A DNA stretch of 64,000 nucleotides from Palleronia rufa (GCF_000743715.1 NZ_JQEY01000014.1:18291-82290), one strand, 5' to 3'; numbered from the stretch's first letter, positions 35,548 to 44,889 are shown. Notes: generated by a model from the sequence alone, not told the origin. Translations and numbers: made by a program.

Positions 35548-36698
35548 GTGCGGACTCCGGTTCCAAGGGGGGTTGCGGGAGTGCCCTGGGGCACCCGTCC
35601 GTAGACATGGGGCAGCGAGCAGGTTGTCAACTCCGGCAGGACACGGGTGCCGAAATGGCGGCACTCGTCCAGATGCGGATAGCCGGAGAAGATGAAGGCG
35701 CGGATGCCCATGCGGCGGTAGTCCTCTATCTCCGACAGGACCTGATCGGTAGAGCCCACCAGCGCCGCGCCGCAGCCAGAGCGCGCCCGGCCGATCCCGG
35801 TCCACAGATGCGGCTCCACATAGCCGAACCGATCCGCCAGGTCCCGGGCGCGCGCCTGGTGCGACACCCCCAGCGAGGTCGAATCATGCGCCCGGTCCCG
35901 GATCAAGGCGCCGTATTCGTCGTCGAGAGCGGCGACCAGATGCTCGGCATACTCCCGCGCTTCGGCTTCGGTGTCGCGGACGATCATGTGAACCCGCAAG
36001 CCGTAGTCCAACGTTCTGTCATATTTTTCAGCAACCTGGTGAACGGCCTTCATTCGGTCCGCGATCTGCTCCTTGGGCTCCGGCCACATCAGATAGACGT
36101 CGCAATGCTGGCCGCAGAGGTCGAGCGCCGGGGGCGAGTACCCCCCGAAATACAAAAGCGGCCCTCCGGTCTGGTAGGGCGTCGCGGGCGCCGTGGAAAT
36201 ACCTTTGAAATCGTACACTTGACCGGTGTAGTTGATTTCTTCCCCGGTCCAGGCCTGCTTCAGGATCTCGACCACCTCGCGGCTGCGCTGGTACCGGAAC
36301 GCGCTTTCCGCCGTCTCTCCGGGAAAGTCCGACGAGATCACGTTCAGCGTCAATCGACCTTCCAGCATGTGGTCGAGCGTGGCGATGGTCCGGGCCAGCA
36401 TGATCGGCTGCATCTCCCCGCAACGGACGGCGGCCAGGAAGTTCATCCGTTCCGTCAGGGGGGCCATGCCGGCCACGAAACTCAGAGTGTCCTGTCCCAC
36501 CTGGTACGAGGACGGACAGAGGATGTTGCGAAACCCCTGCGCCTCGGCCTCTTTGGCGATGGCCGAACAATGGGCGAAAGAGGCGCGCAGATCGCCCTCC
36601 GGCACCCCCAGCTGGCGATAGTCGTCCGAGCAGAGGGCCGCGAACCAAGAGACCTCGACGGCGTCGAGATCGGCAGAGGTGACAGGGACGATCGTCAT
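35544..36698 (-). CDS. LLM-class FMNH2-dependent monooxygenase, SsuD-like
   Basis: A 384-residue luciferase-like monooxygenase. Its C-terminal half resembles alkanesulfonate monooxygenase closely in layout: V-Y-L-M-W-P-E-P-K-E-Q-I, G-L-R-V-H-M-I-V-R-D-T, P-H-L-W-T-G-I-G-R-A-R-S-G, A-L-V-G-S-T-D-Q-V and F-S-G-Y-P-H-L-D-E. SsuD cleaves alkanesulfonates to sulfite and aldehyde using FMNH2 and O2. Here an FMN reductase and an aldo/keto reductase follow in the same operon. The exact substrate is not shown by sequence. It is the first gene of its operon, 82 bp from the divergent GntR gene, with a shared control region. Confidence 0.88.
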   Translation of the reverse strand: MTIVPVTSADLDAVEVSWFAALCSDDYRQLGVPEGDLRASFAHCSAIAKEAEAQGFRNILCPSSYQVGQDTLSFVAGMAPLTERMNFLAAVRCGEMQPIMLARTIATLDHMLEGRLTLNVISSDFPGETAESAFRYQRSREVVEILKQAWTGEEINYTGQVYDFKGISTAPATPYQTGGPLLYFGGYSPPALDLCGQHCDVYLMWPEPKEQIADRMKAVHQVAEKYDRTLDYGLRVHMIVRDTEAEAREYAEHLVAALDDEYGALIRDRAHDSTSLGVSHQARARDLADRFGYVEPHLWTGIGRARSGCGAALVGSTDQVLSEIEDYRRMGIRAFIFSGYPHLDECRHFGTRVLPELTTCSLPHVYGRVPQGTPATPLGTGVRT

Positions 36699-36749
36699 GG
36701 CGGCGGCTCCTTTTCTTCGCTTGCGTAGCAGGTGCCGAACGGTGCATCA

Positions 36750-36758
36750 ATACTGTAT
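36750..36758. promoter_or_regulatory. Candidate GntR operator in the divergent promoter region
   Basis: atactgtat, a 4-bp inverted repeat around a central T, lies midway in the 82-bp region between the monooxygenase operon and the GntR/UTRA regulator gene. HutC-type regulators bind short G-T...A-C palindromes of this kind. The surrounding DNA is locally AT-rich, as for a promoter. Assignment to this regulator is inference from position. Confidence 0.45.
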
Positions 36759-36780
36759 CACTTGACCGGGGAACGACGGC

Positions 36781-37458
36781 ATGGCCCTGCCGGTGCATCG
36801 GCAGATCAGCGATCACGTGATCCGGGAGATCGCGTCGGGTGCGTTGCCGGAAGGTGCGCGCCTGCCGCCGGAGCGTGAGATGGCGGCGGCTCACCGGGTG
36901 TCGGTGGGCACGCTGCGCCGGGCGCTTGCCTCGCTGGAAAAGCAGGGGCTCCTGGACCGGCGCCATGGCTCCGGCAACTACGTGCGCGGCGTGCGCGCGG
37001 TCGGCGGGCTCTACGGGTTCTTCCGGCTCGAACGACCCGCGGGCGGCGGTCTTCCGGGGGCGGACCTGCTTTCGGTCGTGCGGGCCGACGCGCCCGGCGC
37101 GGCGCCGTTCGCGCAAGGTCACCGCATCCGCCGGCTGCGCACGCTCGACGGCGTTGCCGTGGCGGCCGAGGAGATCTGGCTCGACGCCGCCCGCGCGCCC
37201 GACGTCGCGGCCGAGTGTCTGGCGCCCGCGCTCTACGGCGTCTATCTGACCGAATTCGGCCTGCGGATCACGGAGGTCGAGGACCGCTGCGGAACGGCGC
37301 CGCTGCCGGACTGGGGGGCGGATGCCCTGTCGCTGGCGGTTGCATCCACGGTGGTCCAGGTCGAGCGGCGGTCCCGCGCGCAGGATGGCGCGGAGGTCGA
37401 ATATTCGCTGACCTGGTTCGATTCTGAAAAGGCGCGCTACGTCGCGCGCCTCACATGA
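36781..37458 (+). CDS. GntR-family transcriptional regulator with UTRA domain (HutC subfamily)
   Basis: A 225-residue regulator. The N-terminal winged helix-turn-helix (about 1-68) has L-P-P-E-R-E-M-A-A-A-H-R-V-S-V-G-T-L-R-R and G-L-L-D-R-R-H-G-S-G-N-Y-V, both canonical. A UTRA ligand-binding domain (about 85-222) follows. It probably represses the divergent monooxygenase operon and its own transcript until a pathway metabolite binds. The Gfo/Idh dehydrogenase gene starts at or just after its stop codon, so it is likely cotranscribed. Confidence 0.92.
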   Translation: MALPVHRQISDHVIREIASGALPEGARLPPEREMAAAHRVSVGTLRRALASLEKQGLLDRRHGSGNYVRGVRAVGGLYGFFRLERPAGGGLPGADLLSVVRADAPGAAPFAQGHRIRRLRTLDGVAVAAEEIWLDAARAPDVAAECLAPALYGVYLTEFGLRITEVEDRCGTAPLPDWGADALSLAVASTVVQVERRSRAQDGAEVEYSLTWFDSEKARYVARLT

Positions 37459-37466
37459 GGCTGAGA

Positions 37467-38558
37467 ATGTCCGAAAACGTCAATTACGGGATCATCGGTT
37501 GCGGCATGATGGGGCAGGAGCACATCCGCAACATCGCCCTGATGGACGGCGCCGCGGTGGTCGCGACTCTCGAACCGGACCCGGCCATGGCGGCCGCAAC
37601 GGCCCTGCTGGTGCCGGACGCCACCGCGCATGGGTCCGTGGCGTCCATGCTGGACGACCCGCGGCTCGATGCGCTGGTGATCGCGTCGCCGAACTTTCTG
37701 CATGTGCCGCAGATCATGGAGATCGCCGAGCGGCGGGCCCTGCCGCTTCTGGTGGAAAAGCCGCTCTATACCGGCACCGATCAGGCGGCGGTCCTGTCCA
37801 CGATCCGGTATCCCGCGCCGATCTGGGTGGCGATGGAGTACCGCTACATGCCCCCCATCGCGTCGCTGATCGCCCGCGCCCGCGATGTGACCGGTCCGCC
37901 CGCCATGCTGACCATCCGCGAGCACCGGTTCCCGTTCCTGCCGAAGGTCAATAACTGGAACCGGTTCAACGCCTTCTCGGGCGGCACCTTCGTAGAGAAA
38001 TGCTGCCATTTCTTCGATCTCATGCGCCTGATCCTGGACGCGGAACCGGTGCGCGTGATGGCCAGCGCCGGGCAGGTCGTGAACCACCTGGAGGAACGCT
38101 ATGGCGGGCGGGCGCCCGATATCCTCGATTCCGGCTACGTCATGGTCGAGTTCGACGGCGGCCAGCGCGCGATGCTGGAACTCTGCATGTTCGCCGAGGG
38201 CGCGCGCTATCAGGAGGAATTGAGCCTGGTCGGCCCCAGGGGCAAGATCGAGGCGCGGGTGCCCGGTCCCACCCGGTTCTGGCCCGACGCCCTGGGCGCG
38301 CCTCCGGTGGCCGAGCTCGAACTCAGCCCGCGTGCGCCCAAGGCGCCGCAGGTTCTGGAAATTCCCGTCGATCCCGCGCTTCTGGAAGCGGGCGATCACA
38401 ACGGCGCCACGTTCTATCAGCACAGCCGCTTCCGCGAGGTCGTGCTGGGCCGCGCGGAGGTCGAGGTGACGCTGTCGGACGGGATGCGCGCGGTCGAGAT
38501 GGGGCTGGCGGCCCAAACCTCCGCGGCCACCGGCCTGCCCGTCGATCTTGCGCGGTGA
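37467..38558 (+). CDS. Gfo/Idh/MocA-family oxidoreductase
   Basis: A 363-residue NAD(P)-dependent dehydrogenase. The N-terminal Rossmann domain starts Y-G-I-I-G-C-G-M-M-G-Q-E-H, with V-I-A-S-P-N-F-L-H and the catalytic-lysine motif V-E-K-P-L. The C-terminal sheet domain contains F-V-E-K-C-C-H-F-F-D. Substrates are usually sugars, inositols or related polyols. An in-frame ATG at 37455 overlaps the regulator stop; I prefer 37467 because GAGG stands 7 nt before it. Cotranscription with the GntR gene suggests a place in the same catabolic route. Confidence 0.88.
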   Translation: MSENVNYGIIGCGMMGQEHIRNIALMDGAAVVATLEPDPAMAAATALLVPDATAHGSVASMLDDPRLDALVIASPNFLHVPQIMEIAERRALPLLVEKPLYTGTDQAAVLSTIRYPAPIWVAMEYRYMPPIASLIARARDVTGPPAMLTIREHRFPFLPKVNNWNRFNAFSGGTFVEKCCHFFDLMRLILDAEPVRVMASAGQVVNHLEERYGGRAPDILDSGYVMVEFDGGQRAMLELCMFAEGARYQEELSLVGPRGKIEARVPGPTRFWPDALGAPPVAELELSPRAPKAPQVLEIPVDPALLEAGDHNGATFYQHSRFREVVLGRAEVEVTLSDGMRAVEMGLAAQTSAATGLPVDLAR

Positions 38559-38635
38559 CGTGATCGCTTTGTTCTTCAACTCCCCGGCGCGATCCACTAA
38601 GTAGAGTACGCTGAAGCCGGGGAAGGGAGATACCC

Positions 38636-38899
38636 ATGCTCAACAATATCGGCCTGCCTGGCCTGCTGCTCATCGCCGTCGTCGTGCTGGTGCTGTTCGG
38701 GCGCGGCAAGATCTCATCGCTGATGGGCGAAGTCGGCAAGGGCATCACCGCATTCAAGAGGGGAGTCGGCGAAGGCTCCAGGGACGACGATACAGAGGCG
38801 AGACGGATCGAGGACGCCGAGGTGGCCACCCCCGCCGTGCATACCTCCGACGCCGCCACGACCGCCGAGCGCGAGCCCGTCGAGAGCCGCAACAGCTGA
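38636..38899 (+). CDS. tatA: Sec-independent protein translocase subunit TatA
   Basis: Pore-forming component of the twin-arginine translocase. The 87-residue protein has a single N-terminal membrane helix ([15 protein letters not shown]), the hinge F-G-R-G-K, and an amphipathic helix [14 protein letters not shown], then an acidic tail. First gene of a tatA-tatB-tatC-DUF815 cluster; 77 bp separate it from the upstream dehydrogenase, with a GGGAGA ribosome-binding site. Confidence 0.94.
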   Translation: MLNNIGLPGLLLIAVVVLVLFGRGKISSLMGEVGKGITAFKRGVGEGSRDDDTEARRIEDAEVATPAVHTSDAATTAEREPVESRNS

Positions 38900-38924
38900 C
38901 GCGCCGCGCGCGCCGGAGGGTCCC

Positions 38925-39428
38925 ATGTTCGACATCGGGATGACCGAGCTTCTGGTCATCGGCATCGTCGCGCTGATCGTGGTGGGGCCGAAGGACCTGC
39001 CCGGCATGTTCCGCACGCTGGGCCGGTTCACCGGCAAGATGAAGGGCATGGCGCGCGAGTTCCAGCGTGCCATGGAGGACGCGGCCGACGATGCCGGCGT
39101 CAAGGACATCGGCAAGGATCTGAAAAGCTACGCGAACCCGAAGAAGTTCGGTCTCGACAAGCTCAACGAGGCGGCCGACAGCTTCGAGCGCTGGGACCCC
39201 ATGTCGGAGCCGGCCAAGCGCGGATCGGCCACCAAGGCCCTGAGCGAAGAGCGGAAGGCCAAGGCCGACAAGATCCGCGACGACGCCGCCGAACGGGCGA
39301 AGGCGCGCCGCGAAGGCGGCGGCTCCAAGACCGCCCCGACCAGGACGGACGCGGCCACGGCAGCCCCGGGCGGGACCGCCGTCCCTGACCCCGCGGCCCC
39401 CGTAGCGCCCGAGGATCCCAAGACATGA
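38925..39428 (+). CDS. tatB: Sec-independent protein translocase subunit TatB
   Basis: Part of the TatBC receptor complex for twin-arginine signal peptides. The 167-residue protein begins [13 protein letters not shown], with one membrane helix, V-G-P-K-D-L-P at the hinge and an amphipathic helix. A long Lys/Glu/Ala- and Pro-rich tail follows. It starts 25 bp after tatA, and its stop overlaps the tatC ATG by 4 nt. Confidence 0.95.
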   Translation: MFDIGMTELLVIGIVALIVVGPKDLPGMFRTLGRFTGKMKGMAREFQRAMEDAADDAGVKDIGKDLKSYANPKKFGLDKLNEAADSFERWDPMSEPAKRGSATKALSEERKAKADKIRDDAAERAKARREGGGSKTAPTRTDAATAAPGGTAVPDPAAPVAPEDPKT

Positions 39429-40333
39429 GCGCCGCCGACCGTGATGATATCGAGGACAGCGCCGCCCCCCTGATCGAGCATCTGGCAGAGCTTCGGTCGC
39501 GCCTGATCCGCTCTGTCATCGCCTTCGTCATCGGCATGGCCCTGTCCTTTACCGTGGCCACGCCGATCTTCAACGTCCTGACCGACCCGCTCTGCCAGCA
39601 GCTGGCCGAGCGCGGGCAGGATTGCGACCTGATCTTCATCTCTCCGCAGGAGGGATTCTTCGTCGCCATCAAGGTGTCGCTCCTGGGCGGGCTGTTTTTG
39701 TCCTTTCCGGTGATCGCCACGCAGATGTGGCGCTTCGTGGCGCCGGGTCTCTACCGCTCCGAACGGGGCGCGATGCTGCCCTTTCTGGTTGCCTCACCGT
39801 TCATGTTCGTGGCCGGGGCGGCCTTTGCCTTCTACGTGGTCACACCGCTGGCCTACGACTTCTTCCTGGGCTTCCAGCAGTTCGGTACGGAGGGCGACGC
39901 GCTCATGCCGGACCAAAGCGCCCCCCTGTCGGTGGTCTTCCAGGGATCGGCCCAGGAATACCTGAACCTGACGATCAAGTTCATCGTGGCCTTCGGCTTG
40001 TGCTTTCAGCTGCCGGTCCTGCTGACCCTCTTGGGCAAGGCAGGGCTCGTCTCGGCCCGCGGGCTGGCGGACATGCGCAAGTACGCGGTGGTCGGCATCC
40101 TGGTGCTGGCGGCCCTGGTCACCCCGCCCGACGTCATCACCCAGATCATCCTGTTCGTGGTGGTCTACGGGCTCTACGAGGTGTCGATCCTTCTGGTGCG
40201 GCGGGTCGAGCGCCAGCGCGTAGCGAAGCTGCGGGCCGAAGGCATCCTGGACGAGGACGAGGACCTCTACGACTTCGACGCGGATCCCGAGCTCGACGAC
40301 GAAGAGCCCGAGGACGGTACCAAGCGCCCATGA
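39425..40333 (+). CDS. tatC: Sec-independent protein translocase subunit TatC
   Basis: Six-helix membrane core of the twin-arginine translocase, which recognises the R-R signal. The 302-residue protein has [12 protein letters not shown] near the start, [22 protein letters not shown], and T-P-P-D-V-I-T-Q. A highly acidic C-terminal tail (E-D-E-D-L-Y-D-F-D and D-D-E-E-P-E-D) is longer than in E. coli but usual in this group. Its stop overlaps the next ATG by 4 nt. Confidence 0.96.
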   Translation: MSAADRDDIEDSAAPLIEHLAELRSRLIRSVIAFVIGMALSFTVATPIFNVLTDPLCQQLAERGQDCDLIFISPQEGFFVAIKVSLLGGLFLSFPVIATQMWRFVAPGLYRSERGAMLPFLVASPFMFVAGAAFAFYVVTPLAYDFFLGFQQFGTEGDALMPDQSAPLSVVFQGSAQEYLNLTIKFIVAFGLCFQLPVLLTLLGKAGLVSARGLADMRKYAVVGILVLAALVTPPDVITQIILFVVVYGLYEVSILLVRRVERQRVAKLRAEGILDEDEDLYDFDADPELDDEEPEDGTKRP

Positions 40334-41166
40334 GCGATCCGGTGGAGCGCATCGCGCAGGCGCTGGAGCGTCTGGCGCCGCCGCCGCGCCCTGCGCCGGA
40401 TCTGGCCGCGGTGCAGGCGTTCCTGTGGCAGGTTGACCCCGATCGGCTGGAACCGGTGGCAGAGGTGAACCGGGTCGATCTGGACCTGTTGCTGGGCATC
40501 GACCGGGCGCGGGACACGCTGTTGCGCAACACCGCGCAGTTCGCCCGCGGCCTGCCGGCCAACAACGCCCTTCTGTGGGGCGCGCGCGGCATGGGAAAGT
40601 CGAGCCTGGTCAAGGCGGTCCATGCCCGCGTGGCACGGGACCATCCGCTGAAGATCGTGGAACTCAGCCGCGAGGATCTGCCGTCCGTCACGCGGCTCCT
40701 TGCGCAGTTGCGCGCCGCCCCCGACCTGCGGTTCCTGCTTTACTGCGACGATCTGTCGTTCAGCCATGACGACCAGCACTACAAATCGCTCAAGGCGGTG
40801 CTGGACGGCGGCATTGCCGGCCGGCCGGAGAACGTTCTGTTCTACGCCACGTCGAACCGGCGCCACCTGATGCCGCGCGACATGATCGAGAACGAGCGCG
40901 CCTCGGCGATCAGCCCTTCCGAGGCGACCGAGGAGAAAGTTTCGCTTTCGGATCGTTTCGGTCTGTGGCTGGGTTTTCACACCTGCGACCAGGACCAGTA
41001 CCTGGCGATGGTCCGCAGCTACTGCGACGCCGCCGGCCTTGCCATGGACGACGATGCCCTGCGGGCCGAGGCGATCGAATGGCAGGCCACGCGCGGGTCC
41101 CGGTCAGGCCGCGTGGCATGGCAGTTCTTTACCGATCTGGCGGGGCGTCACGGCGTTCCCGTCTGA
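40330..41166 (+). CDS. DUF815 family AAA-type ATP-binding protein
   Basis: A 278-residue predicted ATPase with a Walker A motif G-A-R-G-M-G-K-S-S-L-V-K near residue 90, a Walker B-like L-L-Y-C-D-D-L-S-F and V-L-F-Y-A-T-S-N-R-R-H-L-M-P-R (sensor 1 region), then S-L-S-D-R-F-G-L-W-L-G-F-H. This matches the DUF815 family, whose function is unknown. The ATG overlaps the tatC stop, so the protein is made from the tat transcript. Confidence 0.88.
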   Translation: MSDPVERIAQALERLAPPPRPAPDLAAVQAFLWQVDPDRLEPVAEVNRVDLDLLLGIDRARDTLLRNTAQFARGLPANNALLWGARGMGKSSLVKAVHARVARDHPLKIVELSREDLPSVTRLLAQLRAAPDLRFLLYCDDLSFSHDDQHYKSLKAVLDGGIAGRPENVLFYATSNRRHLMPRDMIENERASAISPSEATEEKVSLSDRFGLWLGFHTCDQDQYLAMVRSYCDAAGLAMDDDALRAEAIEWQATRGSRSGRVAWQFFTDLAGRHGVPV

Positions 41167-41330
41167 CGACGCGCCGGGACGGGCCCGCGGATGCGCCACC
41201 TGCCATACGGAAACACGGTGCGGGCGCCATCGCCGAAGCGGGGTGCCCGGCGGGCCATCGGCCGACGTCGCGTGCTTCTGGACCGGTGTCGGATCGGTCT
41301 GGCGGCGCCGTCGGACGCGGTCCCGTACGG

Positions 41331-42524
41331 CTATTCGAGGAAATCCACCGGGTCCACGCTTTCGAACCCCTCGCGGACCTCGAAATGCAGGGCCGCCGGA
41401 TTGCCGGGGCGGACCTTTGCGATAGCCTGCCCGCGCGCGACGCTGTCGCCTTTGGTCAAGGTGATGTCGGTGACGCCCGCATAGACCGTCAGCAGATTGC
41501 CCGAATGGCGCAGCACCAGGATCGGAACCTGGTCGGTGTCGCGGGTGATCGCGGCCACGGTCCCGGCGTCGGCCGCTTTCACCACGGTACCTGCGGGCGC
41601 GGCGATGTCGATGCCGTCGTTGTTTCCCTTGGAAAAGGCGCGGACGACCGCGCCCTGAACAGGATAGACCAGACGCGCGTCGCTGGCGGAGGCTGCGGTG
41701 GTCTGTCCCGACAGTGCGGCGGAAGGCGGCATCTCCTCGGGCGGGGCCTGGGTCGCTTCCTCGTCGGGAAGCGGCGCGGCGGCAGACGGCGGCGGCGGCG
41801 CCACGGTGCCCTGGCCCGGCTGGCTGGTCTCCGGCGCGGCGGCCTGCGGCACCACCGGCTGCGCGACGGGGATCAGCAGATAGGCCCCCTCACGCACCGT
41901 CATGTTGCTGTCGAGACCGTTCCAGTCGGCCAGGGCCTGTACCGGGACCCCGTAGCGCCGCGCGATGGAGAATGCCGTCTCTCCGCGCGCGACCTTGTGC
42001 CTTTGCGGCTCGGGGCCGGACTGCACCGGGGCGGCCGCGGGCGCCGGGGTGCGGGGCGACGACGTCTCCGCGCGCGAGATCGCGGCATCGGCGCGCTCTT
42101 CCAGGGAGGTCGCGGTGATCGGCTGCGGCGGGCGGATCGCGCCCGTCGCGGGGGCGGAGGCAGAGGCCGGCGCGGACCCGGTCACCCGGCGCGGCAGGGC
42201 GACGATCTCTCCCGGTCTCAGCGTCACATCGGCGGGCACGCCGTTGAAACCTGCCACCTCCTCGGCCGGCAGGCCGACACGCTGGGCGACGGCGCGCGGC
42301 GTATCGCCCCGCCGGGCGATGGCCACCTGATAGCCGGGGTAGGAGATAATGCCACGCGCATCCGGCGCGGGACGGGCGGCGACGCGGGTCTCGACCGCCT
42401 GGCTGGTGTCGAAGGCGTTGCCCAGCCGGTCCCGCAGGTCCAAGTCGAACCCCTGGGGCCCGCCCGCGCAGGCCGTCAGCAGCACCAGCGGCGCGGCCAT
42501 CGTCGATCGGGAGCGGCTCATCAT
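41331..42524 (-). CDS. nlpD: NlpD-like LysM/M23 lipoprotein (degenerate peptidase)
   Basis: Envelope protein of 397 residues that probably activates a cell-wall amidase during division. The N-terminus is a lipoprotein signal (L-L-T-A-C, Cys near 19). Two LysM modules follow (about 60-110 and 175-220, each with a R-G-D-T/R-G-E-T-x-x-x-I/V-A motif), then a Pro/Ala/Gln-rich linker. The C-terminal M23 (LytM) domain (about 285-395) reads G-N-N-D-G-I-D-I-A-A-P-A-G, where the metal-binding His is Asn/Asp, and L-H-F-E-V-R instead of H-x-H. Loss of zinc ligands is the NlpD/EnvC pattern. It follows pcm in the order surE-pcm-nlpD. Confidence 0.88.
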   Translation of the reverse strand: MMSRSRSTMAAPLVLLTACAGGPQGFDLDLRDRLGNAFDTSQAVETRVAARPAPDARGIISYPGYQVAIARRGDTPRAVAQRVGLPAEEVAGFNGVPADVTLRPGEIVALPRRVTGSAPASASAPATGAIRPPQPITATSLEERADAAISRAETSSPRTPAPAAAPVQSGPEPQRHKVARGETAFSIARRYGVPVQALADWNGLDSNMTVREGAYLLIPVAQPVVPQAAAPETSQPGQGTVAPPPPSAAAPLPDEEATQAPPEEMPPSAALSGQTTAASASDARLVYPVQGAVVRAFSKGNNDGIDIAAPAGTVVKAADAGTVAAITRDTDQVPILVLRHSGNLLTVYAGVTDITLTKGDSVARGQAIAKVRPGNPAALHFEVREGFESVDPVDFLE

Positions 42525-42597
42525 TCTGCTCGTCCTCGTTTGTCCTGTGCGGCGCCTCTTGCCGGGCGATCCGCTTGCCTGCCTCGGGGCGCGCGCA

Positions 42598-43239
42598 TCA
42601 GTCGCGTCCCATGCCCTCGACCAGCGGCACGAAGCGCACCGGTCGGAGGTCGTCGTAGTCGTATCCGGTCTCGGTCCGGGTGACCCGGATCAGGGTCTGC
42701 ACGTGATCGGACTGCCCTACCGGCACCACCATGATACCGCCGATGCGGAGTTGCGCCAATAGGGGCCCGGGAGGGTCCTCCGCCGCCGCGGTCACCAGGA
42801 TCCTGTCGAAGGGTGATTGCTCCGGCAGGCCGTGGCTGCCATCGGCGGCCAGCACCGTCACGTTGGAGATGTCGAGCCCGGCCAGCACCTCCTTGGCCGC
42901 ATCCGCCAGGCGTTTGTGGCGGTCGATGGTATAGACCCGCCGCGCCAGGTGGCTCAGCACCGCGGCCTGATAGCCGGAGCCGGTGCCGATCTCCAGCACC
43001 TTGTCGCGGGCAGAGACCTGCAGCGCCTGGCTCATCAGGCCCACCACCGACGGCTGCGAGATCGTCTGCCCGCAGGCGATGGGCAGGGGCATGTCCTCAT
43101 AGGCGCGGTCCGCGAAGATGCCGCGCACGAAAAGCCCGCGGTCGGTGCGCTCCATCGCGTCGAGCACGCGGGCGTCCGTGACCCCGCGTGAGCGCAGCGC
43201 GAACAGAAGCTGCATCCGGGCCTGGGCGTCGTAGCTCAT
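42598..43239 (-). CDS. pcm: Protein-L-isoaspartate O-methyltransferase
   Basis: SAM-dependent repair of isoaspartyl damage in proteins. The 213-residue protein has [12 protein letters not shown] near the start, the SAM site [15 protein letters not shown], and [11 protein letters not shown]. All family motifs are present and the length is normal. It starts 22 bp after surE, as in the conserved surE-pcm-nlpD order. Confidence 0.95.
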   Translation of the reverse strand: MSYDAQARMQLLFALRSRGVTDARVLDAMERTDRGLFVRGIFADRAYEDMPLPIACGQTISQPSVVGLMSQALQVSARDKVLEIGTGSGYQAAVLSHLARRVYTIDRHKRLADAAKEVLAGLDISNVTVLAADGSHGLPEQSPFDRILVTAAAEDPPGPLLAQLRIGGIMVVPVGQSDHVQTLIRVTRTETGYDYDDLRPVRFVPLVEGMGRD

Positions 43240-43261
43240 GCGCGCGCCTGGCCGTGCGGTG

Positions 43262-44044
43262 TCATTCCAGCCGGTCCTTGAGCGACGCCACCAGATCGTG
43301 CGCGGTCAGGTCGCAGCGCATGGGCGTGACGGAGACGTAGTCATCCAGGTTCGCCGCCACGTCGGTGCCGGGCGCGGTCGGCGTCTGCTGCGGCCCGCCG
43401 GTGACATAGAGGAACCGCCGCCCGGAGGGAGAGACATGGGGCGCCATCCCATGGCCCGCGTCCTGGCGCCAGCCCTGGGCGGTCACCTTGAGGCCCTTGA
43501 CCTCTGCCGCTGAACAGGGCGGGAAATTAACGTTGTAGAACAGGCGGTAATCGGCCGAATCCCACGCGGCCCGGTCCAGCAGCCGGCGCACGGTCTGCAC
43601 GCCATGCAGGCGCGCGGATTCGAACGGATCCTCCGCGCGCGCGTTCCGGGGGCCGTAGTACTGGCTGAGGGCGACGGCGGGCAGGCCCTGCAACGCCGCT
43701 TCCATCGCGCCGCCGACGGTGCCGGAATAGAGCACGTTCTCGCCGGCGTTGTTGCCGCGGTTCACGCCGGACAGCACCAGGTCGGGCCGTTCCGGCATCA
43801 GGTCGTAGAGACCGGCCAGCACGCAATCGGCCGGCGAGCCCTCGACGGCAAAGCGCCGCTCTTCCATCTTCTGGACCATCGTCGGGCGCGCATAGGAGAT
43901 GCAGTGTCCGACGCCGGACTGCTCGAACGCGGGGGCAACGGTCCACACCTCACCCCTGTCGCCGGCGATGGAGGCCGCGATCCGCTGCAGGACGTCCAGC
44001 CCCGGGGCGGTGATGCCGTCGTCATTGGTGATGAGTATGCGCAC
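43262..44044 (-). CDS. surE: 5'/3'-nucleotidase SurE
   Basis: Metal-dependent nucleoside monophosphate phosphatase. The 260-residue protein starts [15 protein letters not shown], with the catalytic Asp-Asp pair, followed by [28 protein letters not shown] and [13 protein letters not shown] at 44044 is the start because the motif begins there; GGGAG lies upstream. First gene of surE-pcm-nlpD. Confidence 0.96.
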   Translation of the reverse strand: MRILITNDDGITAPGLDVLQRIAASIAGDRGEVWTVAPAFEQSGVGHCISYARPTMVQKMEERRFAVEGSPADCVLAGLYDLMPERPDLVLSGVNRGNNAGENVLYSGTVGGAMEAALQGLPAVALSQYYGPRNARAEDPFESARLHGVQTVRRLLDRAAWDSADYRLFYNVNFPPCSAAEVKGLKVTAQGWRQDAGHGMAPHVSPSGRRFLYVTGGPQQTPTAPGTDVAANLDDYVSVTPMRCDLTAHDLVASLKDRLE

Positions 44045-44149
44045 GAATGGCTCCCTGTCGGCCTTGTTCCTAGGGGAGCGGGCGACCTGCCACAAGCAGG
44101 CGCGGAACCGGGCCGAGCCAAGCGTTGCAGCGGGGACTCGGCTGCCGGC

Positions 44150-44803
44150 TCAGATCTGGGCGAGCAGCCGGTCCGCCTCATCACGCGGGGCGGCAAGGGC
44201 CGCGCGGTCCTCCCCGGGAAAGAACCGCGCACGCAGCGCCGTGGACATGGGGGCCGGCGACAGGATCGACACGGCGGGACCGATCCGGACCGTCTCTGCC
44301 TGCCAGGACCGCACCAGCGCGATCTGCGCCGCCTTGGTGGCCCCGTAGGCGCCGAAGAACTTCGCGCCCGCGCGCGGGTCGTCGAAAAACACGGCCCGGC
44401 CGGCGGGCGCGGACAGGAGCAGCGGTTCCACCATGCGGATCAGGGTGGCCGTGGCGGTGGCGTTGACGTCAACGCTGCGCGCCCAGTCCTTCGCGGCCAC
44501 ATGGGCGGCGGGGGTCAAAGGGGCGGCGTGGATCGCCGTATGGCACCACAGGTCGAGATGCCCCCACCGGTCGTGAATGCCGCGGCACAGCTGGGCCATG
44601 GCGGCGGGATCGGTCACGTCCATGGGCGCAAGGGTGGCCTGTCCGCCCCTGGACATGATCCGGTCGTCCAGCTCTTCGAGCGCGCCGGTGGTGCGGGCCA
44701 CGGCAACGATGTGGTGGCCGGGGCTCAGCGCCTCCGCGATGGCGGCGCCGAGACCGCGCGATGCGCCGGTCACAAGGGCAAGCCTGGTCCTGGTTTCCGT
44801 CAT
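44150..44803 (-). CDS. Short-chain dehydrogenase/reductase
   Basis: A 217-residue NAD(P)-dependent oxidoreductase: cofactor motif T-G-A-S-R-G-L-G-A-A-I, D-V-T-D, and the catalytic Tyr/Lys in Y-G-A-T-K. The usual N-A-G is replaced by C-H-T-A-I-H-A-A. No substrate can be assigned. ATG 44803; it ends 105 bp before surE on the same strand, so it may be cotranscribed with it. Confidence 0.85.
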   Translation of the reverse strand: MTETRTRLALVTGASRGLGAAIAEALSPGHHIVAVARTTGALEELDDRIMSRGGQATLAPMDVTDPAAMAQLCRGIHDRWGHLDLWCHTAIHAAPLTPAAHVAAKDWARSVDVNATATATLIRMVEPLLLSAPAGRAVFFDDPRAGAKFFGAYGATKAAQIALVRSWQAETVRIGPAVSILSPAPMSTALRARFFPGEDRAALAAPRDEADRLLAQI

Positions 44804-44868
44804 GGCCCGCGTGATGATCGCTGCGGCCGGGCTTGGCAAGGGGTGCTTGACGGCAGCCCCCTTCGGGT

Positions 44869-44889
44869 GAAGAACGGGGCGAGTTCTTC
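44869..44889 (+). promoter_or_regulatory. Hairpin/palindrome just upstream of the bioY ribosome-binding site
   Basis: A perfect 7-bp inverted repeat (gaagaac/gttcttc) with loop ggggcga ends 14 bp before the bioY start codon, next to the AGGAG site. It could be an operator or a translation-controlling leader hairpin. It does not match the TTAT-ATAA type site of the alphaproteobacterial BioR regulator. Confidence 0.35.
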
